NCBI RefSeq assembly: GCF_039543385.1
Contig: NZ_BAABJQ010000023.1
Coordinates: 83,974 to 147,973, forward strand
DNA length: 64,000 nt
Source: Rugosimonospora acidiphila
GTDB taxonomy: Bacteria > Actinomycetota > Actinomycetes > Mycobacteriales > Micromonosporaceae
Direction: 5' to 3'
This document shows, in pieces, positions 36,104 through 45,187 of the stretch. Every line of letters starts with the position of its first letter. The first letter of the stretch is position 1. A program made the position numbers and the translations under genes. The notes under the pieces were generated by a model. That model did no database searches and had not been told where the DNA came from. It worked only from the letters and a program-made list of their open reading frames with translations.

Positions 36104-37474
36104 CTAGCGATCGCCGAGGTGCGCCAGCAGGTCCTGCCGGGTGATGACCCCCCGCGGCTTGCCGTCGATCAGCACCAGGGCGGCGTCCGACTTCTCCAGC
36201 AGCTCGACCGCCTCCGACACCGGCTGCCCGCCTCCGATCATCGGTAGCGGCGGCCCCATGTGCGGCTCGATCATGTCGTGCAGGTGCGCGTGTCCGGTGA
36301 ACACCGCGTCCAGCAGTTCCCGCTCCGAGATCGAGCCGGCCACCTCGCCGGTCACCACCGGCGGCTCGGCCTTCAGCACCGGCAGCTGGGAGACGCCGTA
36401 CTCGCGCAGCACGTCGATCGCCTCGCGAACCGTCTCGGTCGGGTGCGCGTGTACCAGCTCGGGCAGCTTGCCGCCCTTGGACTCCAACAACTCCCGCACG
36501 GTCGACTCGGCGCCACCCGCCGACAGGAAGCCGTACCGCGCCATCCAGCCGTCGTCGAAGATCTTCGACAGGTACCCGCGCCCGCCGTCGGGCAGCAGCA
36601 CGACCACCACGTCCTCCGGGCCGGCCTGCTCCGCCACCCGCGTCGCGGCCACCGCCGCCATCCCGCACGAGCCGCCGACCAGCAGCCCCTCCTCACGGGC
36701 CAGCCGCCGGGTGAGCAGGAACGACTCCTTGTCCGACACCTCGATGATGTCGTCGCAGATGTCCCGGTCGTAGTTGATCGGCCAGAAATCCTCGCCGACG
36801 CCCTCGACCAGGTACGGCCGGCCGGAGCCGCCCGAGTAGACCGAGCCCTCCGGGTCGGCGCCGATGATCCGGACCCGGCCACCGGATACCTCCTTGAGGT
36901 ACCGGCCGGTGCCCGAGATCGTGCCGCCGGTGCCCACCCCGGCGACGAAGTGGGTGATCCGCCCCTCGGTCTGCTCCCAGATCTCCGGGCCGGTGGTCTC
37001 GTAGTGCGACAGCGGGTTGTTCGGATTGCTGTACTGGTCGGGCTTCCACGCGCCGGGGATCTCGTTGGCCAGCCGATCCGACACGTTGTAGTAGGACCTC
37101 GAGTCCTCGGGCGCGACCGCGGTCGGGCAGACCACCACCTCGGCCCCGTACGCCTTGAGCACGTTGCGCTTGTCCTCCGACACCTTGTCGGGGCACACGA
37201 ACACGCACCGGTACCCGCGCAGTTGCGCGACCAGGGCCAGCCCGACTCCCGTGTTGCCCGAGGTGGGCTCCACGATCGTGCCGCCCGGGCGCAGCACGCC
37301 GGACTTCTCGGCGGCGTCCACCATCCGTACCGCTATCCGGTCCTTCACGCTGCCGCCCGGATTGAGGTACTCCATCTTCGCCAGCACCATCGCCGGTAGG
37401 CCGGCGGCCACGTTACGCAGCCGTACCAGCGGCGTGTTGCCGATCAACTCGACGACGTTGTCGTAGTAGCGCAC
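36104..37474 (-). CDS. cbs: Cystathionine beta-synthase
   Basis: A 456-residue PLP enzyme that condenses serine (or an activated form) with homocysteine to cystathionine. The PLP domain covers about 1-325: the lysine is in NPGGSVKDRIAVRM, the substrate loop is PTSGNTGVGLA, and the phosphate loop is GVGTGGTISGTGRY. Two CBS domains follow (about 335-456), giving the regulated architecture. No haem domain is present. The start is GTG at 37474 (MRYYDNVVELIGNTPLVRL) and lies 6 bp after a TACACT box. It works with MetB at 22.6 kb in trans-sulfuration. Confidence 0.94.
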   Translation of the reverse strand: MRYYDNVVELIGNTPLVRLRNVAAGLPAMVLAKMEYLNPGGSVKDRIAVRMVDAAEKSGVLRPGGTIVEPTSGNTGVGLALVAQLRGYRCVFVCPDKVSEDKRNVLKAYGAEVVVCPTAVAPEDSRSYYNVSDRLANEIPGAWKPDQYSNPNNPLSHYETTGPEIWEQTEGRITHFVAGVGTGGTISGTGRYLKEVSGGRVRIIGADPEGSVYSGGSGRPYLVEGVGEDFWPINYDRDICDDIIEVSDKESFLLTRRLAREEGLLVGGSCGMAAVAATRVAEQAGPEDVVVVLLPDGGRGYLSKIFDDGWMARYGFLSAGGAESTVRELLESKGGKLPELVHAHPTETVREAIDVLREYGVSQLPVLKAEPPVVTGEVAGSISERELLDAVFTGHAHLHDMIEPHMGPPLPMIGGGQPVSEAVELLEKSDAALVLIDGKPRGVITRQDLLAHLGDR

Positions 37475-37480
37475 GCGGCG

Positions 37481-37486
37481 AGTGTA
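37481..37486 (-). promoter_or_regulatory. -10 box of a probably leaderless cbs transcript
   Basis: TACACT on the minus strand ends 6 bp before the cbs GTG. No ribosome-binding sequence lies between them, so transcription probably starts at the initiation codon. Confidence 0.5.
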
Positions 37487-37547
37487 GTGCGGCGGCGCAC
37501 CCGTGCCCGCGCGATCGCCACAGGCCGATCGCCGTAGACCGAACCGC

Positions 37548-37907
37548 TCAACGCACCCGCACGCGGCGCGGGATCGATCCGGCGGTGCGCCGGTGCTCCC
37601 AGACCAGGAAGCGCTCGGTCTCCGACAGCAGCGCGCCGGCCAGCCACACCGCCACGAACGAGTCGTCCACCAGGCCGAAGAACGAGAAGAACAGCTCCGG
37701 AACCAGGTCGACCGGGGACACGATGTAGAGCCCGGCCAGCGCCATGCTGAAGACCCGCCACTTGCCGTCGTACCGGCCGGTCAGCGTGGCGCCGAGCAGC
37801 CGGGGCAGGGCGATCAGGCGCTGCCAGAGCGTCGGCCCGCCGCGGTGCGAGCTGCGCAGCGCCGCCCAGAGTGCGGTCAGCGCCGCCTTGCGACCCAATC
37901 GCGCCAT
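37548..37907 (-). CDS. YkvA family (DUF1232) protein
   Basis: A 119-residue protein with the DUF1232 signature ALAGLYIVSPVDLVPELFF followed by GLVDDSFVAVWLAGAL. It is weakly hydrophobic and probably membrane-associated. The ATG at 37907 has AGGGAGG 6 nt before it, which rejects the longer upstream frame. It is on the same strand as cbs and 73 bp upstream of it, and could be read in the same transcript. Function is unknown. Confidence 0.88.
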   Translation of the reverse strand: MARLGRKAALTALWAALRSSHRGGPTLWQRLIALPRLLGATLTGRYDGKWRVFSMALAGLYIVSPVDLVPELFFSFFGLVDDSFVAVWLAGALLSETERFLVWEHRRTAGSIPRRVRVR

Positions 37908-37980
37908 GGCCGGCCTCCCTAATGTGCGTCTGCGGACGAGTGCCCGACCCCATAGTGCCCAACGGGGCAAAATTTGACGC

Positions 37981-38391
37981 ATGAAGCTCGATGAGGCAGT
38001 AGAGGTGCTGCGCACCCAGCACCACGCCGTCCTGGCCACCTGGCGGGCGGACGGAACCCCGCAGCTCAGTCCCGTGCTCGTGGGGATCGACGGGGCGGGT
38101 TGCCCGGTGATCAGCAGCCGGCAGACGGCGTACAAGGTCAAGAATCTGCGCCGGGACCCGCGGGCGTACCTGTGCGTGTTCCCGGACGGCTTCTACGGCC
38201 GATGGGTCCAGCTTGACGGCACCGTCCAGGTCGTCGACCTGCCCGAGGCCGAGGACCTCCTGGTGGACTACTACCGCCAGATCTCCGGCGAACACCCGGA
38301 CTGGGACGACTACCGGGCCGCGATGGTCCGGGACCGGAGGGTGCTGCTGCGCATGAAGATCACCAAGGCGGGCCCCGACCGGACCGGCTGA
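37981..38391 (+). CDS. PPOX class F420-dependent oxidoreductase-like protein
   Basis: A 136-residue split-barrel flavin/F420-binding protein. The N-terminal LRTQHHAVLATWRADGTPQ and the segment QTAYKVKNLRRDPRAYLCV match the PPOX class F420-dependent family common in actinobacteria. The binding cofactor (F420 or FMN) cannot be proved from sequence. It is divergent from the YkvA gene with 73 bp between them. It starts with ATG at 37981. Confidence 0.85.
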   Translation: MKLDEAVEVLRTQHHAVLATWRADGTPQLSPVLVGIDGAGCPVISSRQTAYKVKNLRRDPRAYLCVFPDGFYGRWVQLDGTVQVVDLPEAEDLLVDYYRQISGEHPDWDDYRAAMVRDRRVLLRMKITKAGPDRTG

Positions 38392-38552
38392 GACCCCACC
38401 CCGGGCGGCCCAGACCCCTGCGCCAACCGGACTCACCGGGCAAACTCGCTGATCAGACCCCTGTTCGGCCAAAATGTGACCGACATTCGGCGACGACAGA
38501 GCTAGCCTTGAAGATCCAGATGAGGTGTGGAGGTCTCGTTCAGGGGGCGAAC

Positions 38553-39587
38553 ATGGGGCGAATCGAGCGAGTACGTCGAATGGCCGTCGCCGCCGCGTAC
38601 GGTGGCGGCGGCGTCGGCCTGGTGGGCGTGCTGGCCGCAGGCACGCTGATCGGTCAGGCCAAGCTGGCCCGGCGCACCATCGGCATCGCGCAGTCGCCGC
38701 CGCCGCGCTGCGACGGCGTGTACGGTGCCGAGGCCGCCGAGGCGGCCGGTGAGATCCCGATCAAGCTGGCCATCCTCGGCGACTCGTCGGCCGCCGGGTA
38801 CGGGGTCGAGCTGCCCCGCGAGACGCCCGGCGCGCTGCTGGCCGCGGGGCTGTCCGAGCGGCTGCACCGGCCGGTGATGGTCCGCAGCATGGCGGTGGTC
38901 GGGGCCCAGTCCGCCGACCTGGTTCCGCAGCGGGAGACCGTGATCGAGTGGCAGCCCGACCTCGCGGTGGTCCTGATCGGCGCCAACGACGTGACCCACC
39001 GGGTCCGGCTGCCCGTCGCGGTCGCGCACCTGGCCGAGACCGTGCGCCGGCTGCGCGAGGCGGGCATCGCGGTGGTCGTCGGCACCTGCCCGGACCTGGG
39101 CACCATCCGGCCGATCGCGCAGCCGCTGCGCTGGGTGGTGCGCCAGTGGAGCCGGGAGATGGCCGCCGCGCAGACGATCGTGGCGGTCGAGGCGGGCGCG
39201 TCCACGGTGTCCCTGGGCGACCTGCTGGGACCGGAGTTCGCCGCCGCGCCGGAGCGGATGTTCAGCTCCGACCGCTTCCACCCGTCCGCCCTGGGGTACG
39301 CGTCGGCCGCGGCCGCGATACTGCCCAGCCTGGTCGCCGCCCTGCGGGAGGCGCCGGAGGCGCAGCCGAGCCTTTCCCACGGCGAGGGGGTACGGTCTTT
39401 GGCGCAGGCAGCGGTGGAGGCGGTCGACCGTGCCGGCACCGAGGTCAGCGGCGCCCGGGTCGCCGGCAGGGAAACTGGGCCGGCCGGCCGGTGGGCGCAG
39501 CTGCGACACCGGGTACGACAGCTCACCGAGCGGCCACACGATCCGCAGACGGCGCACTCCACGCCGGCACGGTCAGCGGCGGAGTGA
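38553..39587 (+). CDS. SGNH/GDSL hydrolase, membrane-anchored (first of pair)
   Basis: A 344-residue esterase-like protein. An N-terminal hydrophobic segment (about 10-34) looks like an uncleaved signal anchor. The SGNH blocks are present: LAILGDSSAAGYGV (block I serine), GANDVTHR (block III asparagine) and DRFHPSALGY (block V Asp/His). The C-terminal 70 residues are Ala/Arg-rich and disordered. The ATG at 38553 follows AGGGGGC; an ATG at 38520 is an alternative. A paralogue follows 22 bp later. A Rv1075c-type esterase occupies this place in mycobacteria. Substrate is unknown. Confidence 0.88.
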   Translation: MGRIERVRRMAVAAAYGGGGVGLVGVLAAGTLIGQAKLARRTIGIAQSPPPRCDGVYGAEAAEAAGEIPIKLAILGDSSAAGYGVELPRETPGALLAAGLSERLHRPVMVRSMAVVGAQSADLVPQRETVIEWQPDLAVVLIGANDVTHRVRLPVAVAHLAETVRRLREAGIAVVVGTCPDLGTIRPIAQPLRWVVRQWSREMAAAQTIVAVEAGASTVSLGDLLGPEFAAAPERMFSSDRFHPSALGYASAAAAILPSLVAALREAPEAQPSLSHGEGVRSLAQAAVEAVDRAGTEVSGARVAGRETGPAGRWAQLRHRVRQLTERPHDPQTAHSTPARSAAE

Positions 39588-39609
39588 GACAGCGGACTGG
39601 AGCACGCGG

Positions 39610-40407
39610 ATGGGCATCGTCAGGCAGGTTGGCAGGCAACTGGGCAGGGCGACCGCGATCACGGTGATCGCCGGCGCGGTCGGCGGGATCGCGCTACTGG
39701 CCGCCGAGGTGCTGGCCGCGCGCACCCGCCGGTACGCGCGGCCCGATCTCACCCTCGGGATGCGCACCTCGGTCGGCCCGGCCAGCGCACCCGCCCTGCG
39801 GCTGGTGCTGCTGGGCGACTCGTCGGCCCTGGGGGTAGGCGTGGACCGGGTCACCGACACGGTCGGCGGGCGGCTGGCCGAGCTGCTGGCCGGCGGGGCG
39901 GAGCGCGACGGTCGGCGCATCGAGGTGTCCAGCGTGGCGGTGTCCGGCTCGCGGGCGGAGGACCTGGCCACCCAGGTCGCCCGGGCGCTGGTCGGCGACC
40001 GGCCGGACGTGGCGGTGATCCTGGTCGGCGCCAACGACGCGCTGCGGCCGCACCGGCCCCGGCGCTCCGCCGCGCACCTCGGTGGCGCGGTACGCCGCCT
40101 GCGCGACGCGGAGGTGGCCGTGGTCGTGGGGACCTGCCCGGATCTGGGCGCGGTGCGCGCGTTCGCGCCGCCGCTGCGCCAGATCGTGGGGCTGATCGGA
40201 CGCGGGGTCGCCAACGCCCAATTGGATGAGGTACGGGCCGCCGGCGGGATACCCGTCGACCTGGCCCGGCAGGTGGGCCCGGTGTTCCGCGCCGACGCCG
40301 GCACCCTGTGCCACGACGGGTTCCACCCGTCCGCCGACGGGTACCGGGTCTGGGCGCACGCCCTGTACCCCGCGACAGCGGAGGCGGCCGGCGTCACCTC
40401 CCGATGA
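39610..40407 (+). CDS. SGNH/GDSL hydrolase, membrane-anchored (second of pair)
   Basis: A 265-residue paralogue of the preceding protein. It has a signal-anchor helix (ITVIAGAVGGIALLAAEVLA, about 17-36) and the same catalytic blocks: VLLGDSSALGVGV, GANDALRP and DGFHPSADGY. The shared segment VVVGTCPDLG shows recent common origin. The C-terminal tail of the first protein is missing. The ATG at 39610 has GGAG 7 nt before it. The two genes form an operon. Confidence 0.88.
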   Translation: MGIVRQVGRQLGRATAITVIAGAVGGIALLAAEVLAARTRRYARPDLTLGMRTSVGPASAPALRLVLLGDSSALGVGVDRVTDTVGGRLAELLAGGAERDGRRIEVSSVAVSGSRAEDLATQVARALVGDRPDVAVILVGANDALRPHRPRRSAAHLGGAVRRLRDAEVAVVVGTCPDLGAVRAFAPPLRQIVGLIGRGVANAQLDEVRAAGGIPVDLARQVGPVFRADAGTLCHDGFHPSADGYRVWAHALYPATAEAAGVTSR

Positions 40408-40439
40408 CGCCGGCCGGCACTCTCTTCGCGCGGTGAGCC

Positions 40440-42380
40440 TTACAGCAGCCGCTCGGCGAGCAGGAACAGCAGGCCGAGCGGTGAGCCGCGACCGGTGACC
40501 TCGTCGTACCCGCGAGCCGTGGTCAGCGACGTGTCGCGGTCGAGGGTGACCGTCCCCGATGCGTTCGTCGTGGTCACGGCTATCGGCGTCTTCGACGGCG
40601 TGACGTCGCGGTAGAGCGCCGAGGGCAGCGAGTACAGCAGCGGGTTGGCGAACCCGATCGCGTGGCGCCGGCCGGTGCTGGCCAGCGCCTGGATGCCGGC
40701 GAACACCGGGCAGGCCAGGCTGGTGCCGCCGACGGGGCGCAGCCCGAACACGCCGCCGGTCGTCTGGCCGACCGCGAAGCCGGTGTACGGGTCCGCGATG
40801 GCGCCCACGTCCGGCACCACCCGCATCGCGGTGCTGCCGTTCTTCTTCGCCAGGCTCGCCGGCACGACGCCACGCTGGTACGCCGGCTGGGTGAAGTTGA
40901 AGCTGGTGCCGCCGCCCGCGCCGAAGATGAACGACCCCGGCAGCGGGGAGGTGTAGGACGCCGGGGTGGTCGCGTAGTTGATGACGTCCCGGTCGCTGCC
41001 CCAGCCGGTCTCGAACTGGTAGTTGTTGTGCTTGTCAACGGCGAGGCTGGTGCCGCCGACGGCGGTGACCATAGGGTCGGAGGCAGGGTAGTCCGGCTCC
41101 GCCTTGGTGGTGTCGCCGACCGTCACGTCGTCGCCGTCGTCGCCGGACGAGAAGTACATGCCCATGCCCTCGATCGCCGCCTGCAGGAAGATCGAGTGCT
41201 CCAGCTGGATCTCGTCCGCCGGCAACTCCTCGCCGGCGTTGCCGTACGAGTTGCTGACGATGTCCGCGGAGTGGTGCTGCACCACGTAGTTGAGCGCCGC
41301 GTCGATGCCGTCGTCGCAGTTCTGGGCGCCGAAGTAGTGGACGGTCGCGCCCGGCGCGAGGCTGTGTACCGCCTCGACGTCAAGCGTCTCCTCCCCGTTC
41401 CAACCCGCCTCGCCCTGACACTCGGTCTGCAGGTTGAACGGCTGGAACAGCGTCTCGCTGTACTGGCCGGCCTTGAACGCCGGCTGCCCGAAGCCGGTCG
41501 CGTACGCGTTGGCGTCGGACTGCATGGTCGGCGACCCGTACGCGTCGATGATCGCCACCGTGACGCCGTGGCCGTTCTGCCCGGCCTTGATCGCGGCAGC
41601 CACCCCGTACGCCCCCTGCAACTGCTGCGGCGAGTACCCGCAGATGTTGGTCGGCACGGAAGTCTTGCCGTACGCGTCCGGCACGGTCTGGCTGTGCTGC
41701 CCCCAGTACGTCGAGCACTGGCCGAGCGGCGGAGGAGTGGCGCCCGGCGTGACCAGGTGAGCGGACGGCATGCTGCCGTCGTCCGGGATGCTCACGCTCA
41801 TCGGCTTGCGCAGCAGCGCGCTGTCATCCAGCCCGGTCACCTGCGCCACGTCCGGCGCGACCGACGAGGGCACGGACACCGCCGTCGACGGTGCCCGCAG
41901 CCGCTTGCCCCGCAGCGAGTACGTCTTCATGACGGTGCCGAAAGCCTTGTTCACCTGGGCGACGGTGCCGCTGGCGGAGACCCACCGGTTTCCGTCGGCC
42001 ACCGAGGTGACGGTGATGCCCTGACCGGAAAGGAAGCTCTTGACCCGGGCGACCGAGGCGTCGGTCGGGGCGAACCGGGCGTTGAATTGTGCCGGCGACA
42101 GGTAGCTCTGGTACTGGGCGCTGTTCGGGTTGGAGACCTGCTGGGCGAGGAGGTCGGCACCGGCGGCATTGTGCAGCGGCAGCGCGACGGTGAAGGAGAC
42201 CTGGTCCGAGGCGGCAGGGGTACCCGCGAGGCTCGCCGAGGTCGCCCAGGTTGGGGTGGCGCCCGCGACGGACACCCGGTCGCTGGGTGATGCGGATGCG
42301 CCCACGCCGCCCAGGAACGGGACGACGAGAGCCGTGGCGCCGATCGTGATCAGCGCTCTGCGGACTGAGTGAGGCCGCAT
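40440..42380 (-). CDS. Secreted S53 family (sedolisin/kumamolisin) peptidase
   Basis: A 646-residue preproenzyme. The signal peptide is MRPHSVRRALITIGATALVV with a likely cut near ASA (residue 30). The activation domain covers about 40-190 (SYLSPAQFNARFAPTDASVARV). The catalytic domain contains GWNGEETLDVEAVHSLAPGA with the Glu and Asp of the triad, the oxyanion-region Asp in IVSNSYGNAG or nearby, and the serine motif VGGTSLACPVFAG. A calcium site is expected at the C-terminus. The ATG at 42380 has AGGAG 5 nt before it. It is convergent with the SGNH pair. Such enzymes act at acidic pH outside the cell. Confidence 0.92.
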   Translation of the reverse strand: MRPHSVRRALITIGATALVVPFLGGVGASASPSDRVSVAGATPTWATSASLAGTPAASDQVSFTVALPLHNAAGADLLAQQVSNPNSAQYQSYLSPAQFNARFAPTDASVARVKSFLSGQGITVTSVADGNRWVSASGTVAQVNKAFGTVMKTYSLRGKRLRAPSTAVSVPSSVAPDVAQVTGLDDSALLRKPMSVSIPDDGSMPSAHLVTPGATPPPLGQCSTYWGQHSQTVPDAYGKTSVPTNICGYSPQQLQGAYGVAAAIKAGQNGHGVTVAIIDAYGSPTMQSDANAYATGFGQPAFKAGQYSETLFQPFNLQTECQGEAGWNGEETLDVEAVHSLAPGATVHYFGAQNCDDGIDAALNYVVQHHSADIVSNSYGNAGEELPADEIQLEHSIFLQAAIEGMGMYFSSGDDGDDVTVGDTTKAEPDYPASDPMVTAVGGTSLAVDKHNNYQFETGWGSDRDVINYATTPASYTSPLPGSFIFGAGGGTSFNFTQPAYQRGVVPASLAKKNGSTAMRVVPDVGAIADPYTGFAVGQTTGGVFGLRPVGGTSLACPVFAGIQALASTGRRHAIGFANPLLYSLPSALYRDVTPSKTPIAVTTTNASGTVTLDRDTSLTTARGYDEVTGRGSPLGLLFLLAERLL

Positions 42381-42573
42381 GGAACTCCTTTCGGTTTGAC
42401 CGGGTTCCCACCGGGACGGATCGGCCATACGTGCGCTGATCGCCGCCCTCCCCCGGCACGTGGACCATCACACGTGGGGCGATCGAGCCATGTCAAGACA
42501 TCAAGGGGCAGAAAGGGGACGGCGCGGGTGCCGAAGGTGGCTCCTATACCTACCGGGCGGTAACCTTGCGGTC

Positions 42574-43830
42574 ATGACTGAAGCCGTCATCGTCGCCACC
42601 GCCCGCTCCCCCATCGGCCGCGCGGTCAAGGGTTCGCTGCGTGACTTCCGCCCCGACGATCTGGCCGCCACGATCGTGCGCACCGCGCTGGACAAGCTGC
42701 CCCAGCTCGATCCCCGGCAGATCGACGACCTCTACCTCGGCTGCGGCCTGCCCGGCGGCGAGCAGGGCTTCAACATGGCCCGGATCGTGGCCACCCTGCT
42801 CGGGTACGACTTCCTGCCCGGCGCCACGGTGACCCGGTACTGCTCCTCGTCGCTGCAGACCACCAGGATGGCGTTCCATGCCATCAAGGCGGGCGAGGGC
42901 GACGTGTTCGTCTCGGCCGGCGTGGAGACCGTCTCGCGGTTCGCCAGGGGCAGTTCGGACGGGCTGCCGCCGGAGGCACAGGCCCTGGTCGGTGGCGGCT
43001 GGGAGAACCCGCTGTTCGACGGCGCGCGCGGTCGCTCCAAGGAGCGAGCCGAGGGGCGCTCGCCGGCGACCGCCGGGTGGCACGACCCCCGCGAGGACGG
43101 CGAGGTGCCCGACGTGTACCTGGCCATGGGTCAGACCGCGGAGAACCTGGCGCAACTGTGCGGGGTGACCCGCCAGGAGATGGACGAGTTCGGGGTGCGC
43201 AGCCAGAACCTGGCCGAGAAGGCGATCGCCGACGGCTTCTGGGCCCGCGAGATCACCCCTGTCACCACGCCGGACGGCACGGTGGTCAGCAGGGACGACG
43301 GTCCGCGCGCGGGCGTCAATCTGGAGGGTGTGGCCGGGCTCAAGCCGGTGTTCCGGCCGGACGGGCGGGTCACCGCCGGCAACTGCTGCCCGCTCAACGA
43401 CGGCGCGGCCGCGGTGGTCATCATGAGCGACACCAAGGCCCGTGAGCTGGGCATCACCCCGCTGGCCCGGATCGTCTCGACCGGCGTCACCGCGATGTCG
43501 CCAGAGATCATGGGTATCGGCCCGGTCGAGGCGTCCCGCCAGGCGCTGGCCCGCGCCGGCATGACCATCGACGATGTCGACCTGGTGGAGATCAACGAGG
43601 CGTTCGCGGCCCAGGTGATCCCGTCCTATCAGCAGCTGGGCATCCCGCTGGAGAAGCTGAACGTGATGGGTGGCGCGATAGCGGTCGGGCACCCGTTCGG
43701 GATGACCGGCGCGCGGATCACCGGCACCCTGCTCAACGCGCTGGACTGGCACGACAAGACGATCGGCCTGGAGACGATGTGCGTGGGCGGCGGCCAGGGC
43801 ATGGCGATGGTGCTGGAGCGCCTCTCCTGA
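42574..43830 (+). CDS. Thiolase (acetyl-CoA C-acyltransferase)
   Basis: A 418-residue thiolase that cleaves 3-oxoacyl-CoA (or condenses acetyl-CoA). The acyl-binding cysteine is in TRYCSSSLQT, the His in GGAIAVGHPFGMTGAR, and the second cysteine in ETMCVGGGQGMAM. The motif NEAFAAQ is present. It corresponds in place to FadA3 (Rv1074c) of mycobacteria. The ATG at 42574 begins MTEAVIVATARSPIGRA; the upstream frame is noncoding. Chain-length preference is unknown. Confidence 0.93.
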   Translation: MTEAVIVATARSPIGRAVKGSLRDFRPDDLAATIVRTALDKLPQLDPRQIDDLYLGCGLPGGEQGFNMARIVATLLGYDFLPGATVTRYCSSSLQTTRMAFHAIKAGEGDVFVSAGVETVSRFARGSSDGLPPEAQALVGGGWENPLFDGARGRSKERAEGRSPATAGWHDPREDGEVPDVYLAMGQTAENLAQLCGVTRQEMDEFGVRSQNLAEKAIADGFWAREITPVTTPDGTVVSRDDGPRAGVNLEGVAGLKPVFRPDGRVTAGNCCPLNDGAAAVVIMSDTKARELGITPLARIVSTGVTAMSPEIMGIGPVEASRQALARAGMTIDDVDLVEINEAFAAQVIPSYQQLGIPLEKLNVMGGAIAVGHPFGMTGARITGTLLNALDWHDKTIGLETMCVGGGQGMAMVLERLS

Positions 43831-43836
43831 GCATGC

Positions 43837-43863
43837 CGGGCCGGCCCGCCTCGGGCCGGCCCG
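43837..43863. terminator. GC-rich hairpin between convergent genes
   Basis: Two copies of the self-complementary CGGGCCGGCCCG (43837-43848 and 43852-43863) flank a 3-nt loop, so they can form a 12-bp stem. They lie just after the thiolase stop and before the end of the convergent gene. Confidence 0.65.
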
Positions 43864-43913
43864 CTCCCACTCGCTCCGCTACGGCGTCACAGCGTCGTCA
43901 CAGCATTAAGGCG

Positions 43914-44237
43914 CTACGGCCGAAGCTCGGCCAGCGCGGATCGCGTCTCGGCGACCGCCCTGGCGGCTTCGGCGAACACCTCGGCGGACGGGCGCGCGGC
44001 CAGCAGGTCCCGCGCGGTCACCCGCACCTGATCCGGAAGCACCAGATCGTTGGCGAGCCGGGGCACCTCGTGCCTCGGGTGCCCGGTGACCCCGGCCTCG
44101 ATGTCGGCCAGCCGTTGCGCCAGGGCGTGCATGGTGACGGCCCGCGACCCGCCCGAGGCCGCCCAGCGCGCCGGCGTCCACTGCGCGACCTGGTCCACCA
44201 ACCGATCCACCGAGCGGATCAGATCCTGTTCGCTCAT
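43914..44237 (-). CDS. Small hypothetical protein coupled to the Bax-inhibitor gene
   Basis: A 107-residue, mostly helical, soluble protein without recognised motifs. The start MSEQDLIRSVDRLVDQVAQW overlaps the stop of the upstream Bax-inhibitor-like gene as ATGA, so the two are translationally coupled. The last 40 residues are Ala/Arg/Glu-rich (AEVFAEAARAVAETRSALAE). A link to the membrane protein is inferred only from coupling. Confidence 0.7.
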   Translation of the reverse strand: MSEQDLIRSVDRLVDQVAQWTPARWAASGGSRAVTMHALAQRLADIEAGVTGHPRHEVPRLANDLVLPDQVRVTARDLLAARPSAEVFAEAARAVAETRSALAELRP

Positions 44238-45187
44238 CGGCGCAGGTATCCGAGCATCCGCAGGATCTGCCAGTACAGGTAGATCAGGCCCACCAGAATG
44301 CCAAAGGCGCAATACCACGCGTACCGCTCCGGCAACTGGTACCGGATGCCACGCTCGACCATGTCGAAGTCGAGGATGAACGTCATCGCGCCAACCACGA
44401 TGGCGACCAGGCTGAACACGATGGCCAGCCCGCTCGGGCGGTCGGTCGGTCCGTACGCGACCAGGCCCGGGTTGTGGCCGAACAGCGAGAACACCAGGTT
44501 CATCAGGCTGAGTACGACAACGCCGAACAGCGCGCCGATCACGAACCTCGCGAACTTGGGGGTGGCCCGCAGCACCCGGAACCGGTAAAGCACCGCCATG
44601 CCGGCGAACACGCCGAGGGTGCCCACCGCGGCCTGCACCACGATCCCCTGGTAGACCTGCTCGAACTCCCGGCTCACCACGCCGAGTACGACGCCCTGGC
44701 AGACCGCGTACAGCGCGATGACCACCGGGTTCGTGACCCGGGCGAAGGAGACCACCAGGGCGAGCACCAGGCCGGCGATCACCGATCCGGCGACGGCCAG
44801 CCCCACGACGGCGCCGGTGCGCAGGGTCGCCCAGGAGACCGCGGCGGTGACCACGGTCAGTCCGATCAGGATGATGGTCCGGGTCACCACGTCGTCGAGG
44901 GTCATCGCGCGGCTGGCCCCGATGGGCGTGATCAGCGATGGGGATCCGGAGCCGCCGCCGTATCCGGGCGGGGCGGTGTAACCAGGCGGGGCGGTGTAAC
45001 CAGGCGGGGCGGTGTAACCAGGCGGGGCGGTGTAACCAGGCGGGGCGGTGTAGCCCTGCGGCGCCCCGTATCCGGGCTGGGCGGTATAGCCCTGCGGCAC
45101 GGCGTAGTCCTGCGTCGGCGACTGGGCCGTCCGCTCGGCCTGCGCGACGTTGCCCAGGCGGTTGAGTATCGGGTTGGAACTTCGCAC
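44234..45187 (-). CDS. Bax inhibitor-1/YccA family membrane protein
   Basis: A 317-residue protein. The N-terminus MRSSNPILNRLG is typical of actinobacterial members. A Tyr/Pro/Gly-rich section with five GYTAPP-type hexapeptides covers about 30-77. Seven transmembrane helices follow from about residue 95, including the family segments AVCQGVVLGVVSREFE and MTFILDFDMVERG, with the acidic pair near the sixth and seventh helices. The GTG at 45187 has GGAGG 5 nt upstream; the ATG four codons further is not needed. It is an inner-membrane protein, possibly an ion leak channel by family analogy. Confidence 0.9.
   Translation of the reverse strand: MRSSNPILNRLGNVAQAERTAQSPTQDYAVPQGYTAQPGYGAPQGYTAPPGYTAPPGYTAPPGYTAPPGYTAPPGYGGGSGSPSLITPIGASRAMTLDDVVTRTIILIGLTVVTAAVSWATLRTGAVVGLAVAGSVIAGLVLALVVSFARVTNPVVIALYAVCQGVVLGVVSREFEQVYQGIVVQAAVGTLGVFAGMAVLYRFRVLRATPKFARFVIGALFGVVVLSLMNLVFSLFGHNPGLVAYGPTDRPSGLAIVFSLVAIVVGAMTFILDFDMVERGIRYQLPERYAWYCAFGILVGLIYLYWQILRMLGYLRR
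44961..45050 (-). repeat. 18-bp tandem repeat, five units, encoding GYTAPP
   Basis: Five 18-bp units, four of them identical or nearly so (plus strand taaccaggcggggcggtg), inside the Bax-inhibitor-like gene. The unit length preserves the frame, so copy number may vary between strains. Confidence 0.9.
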
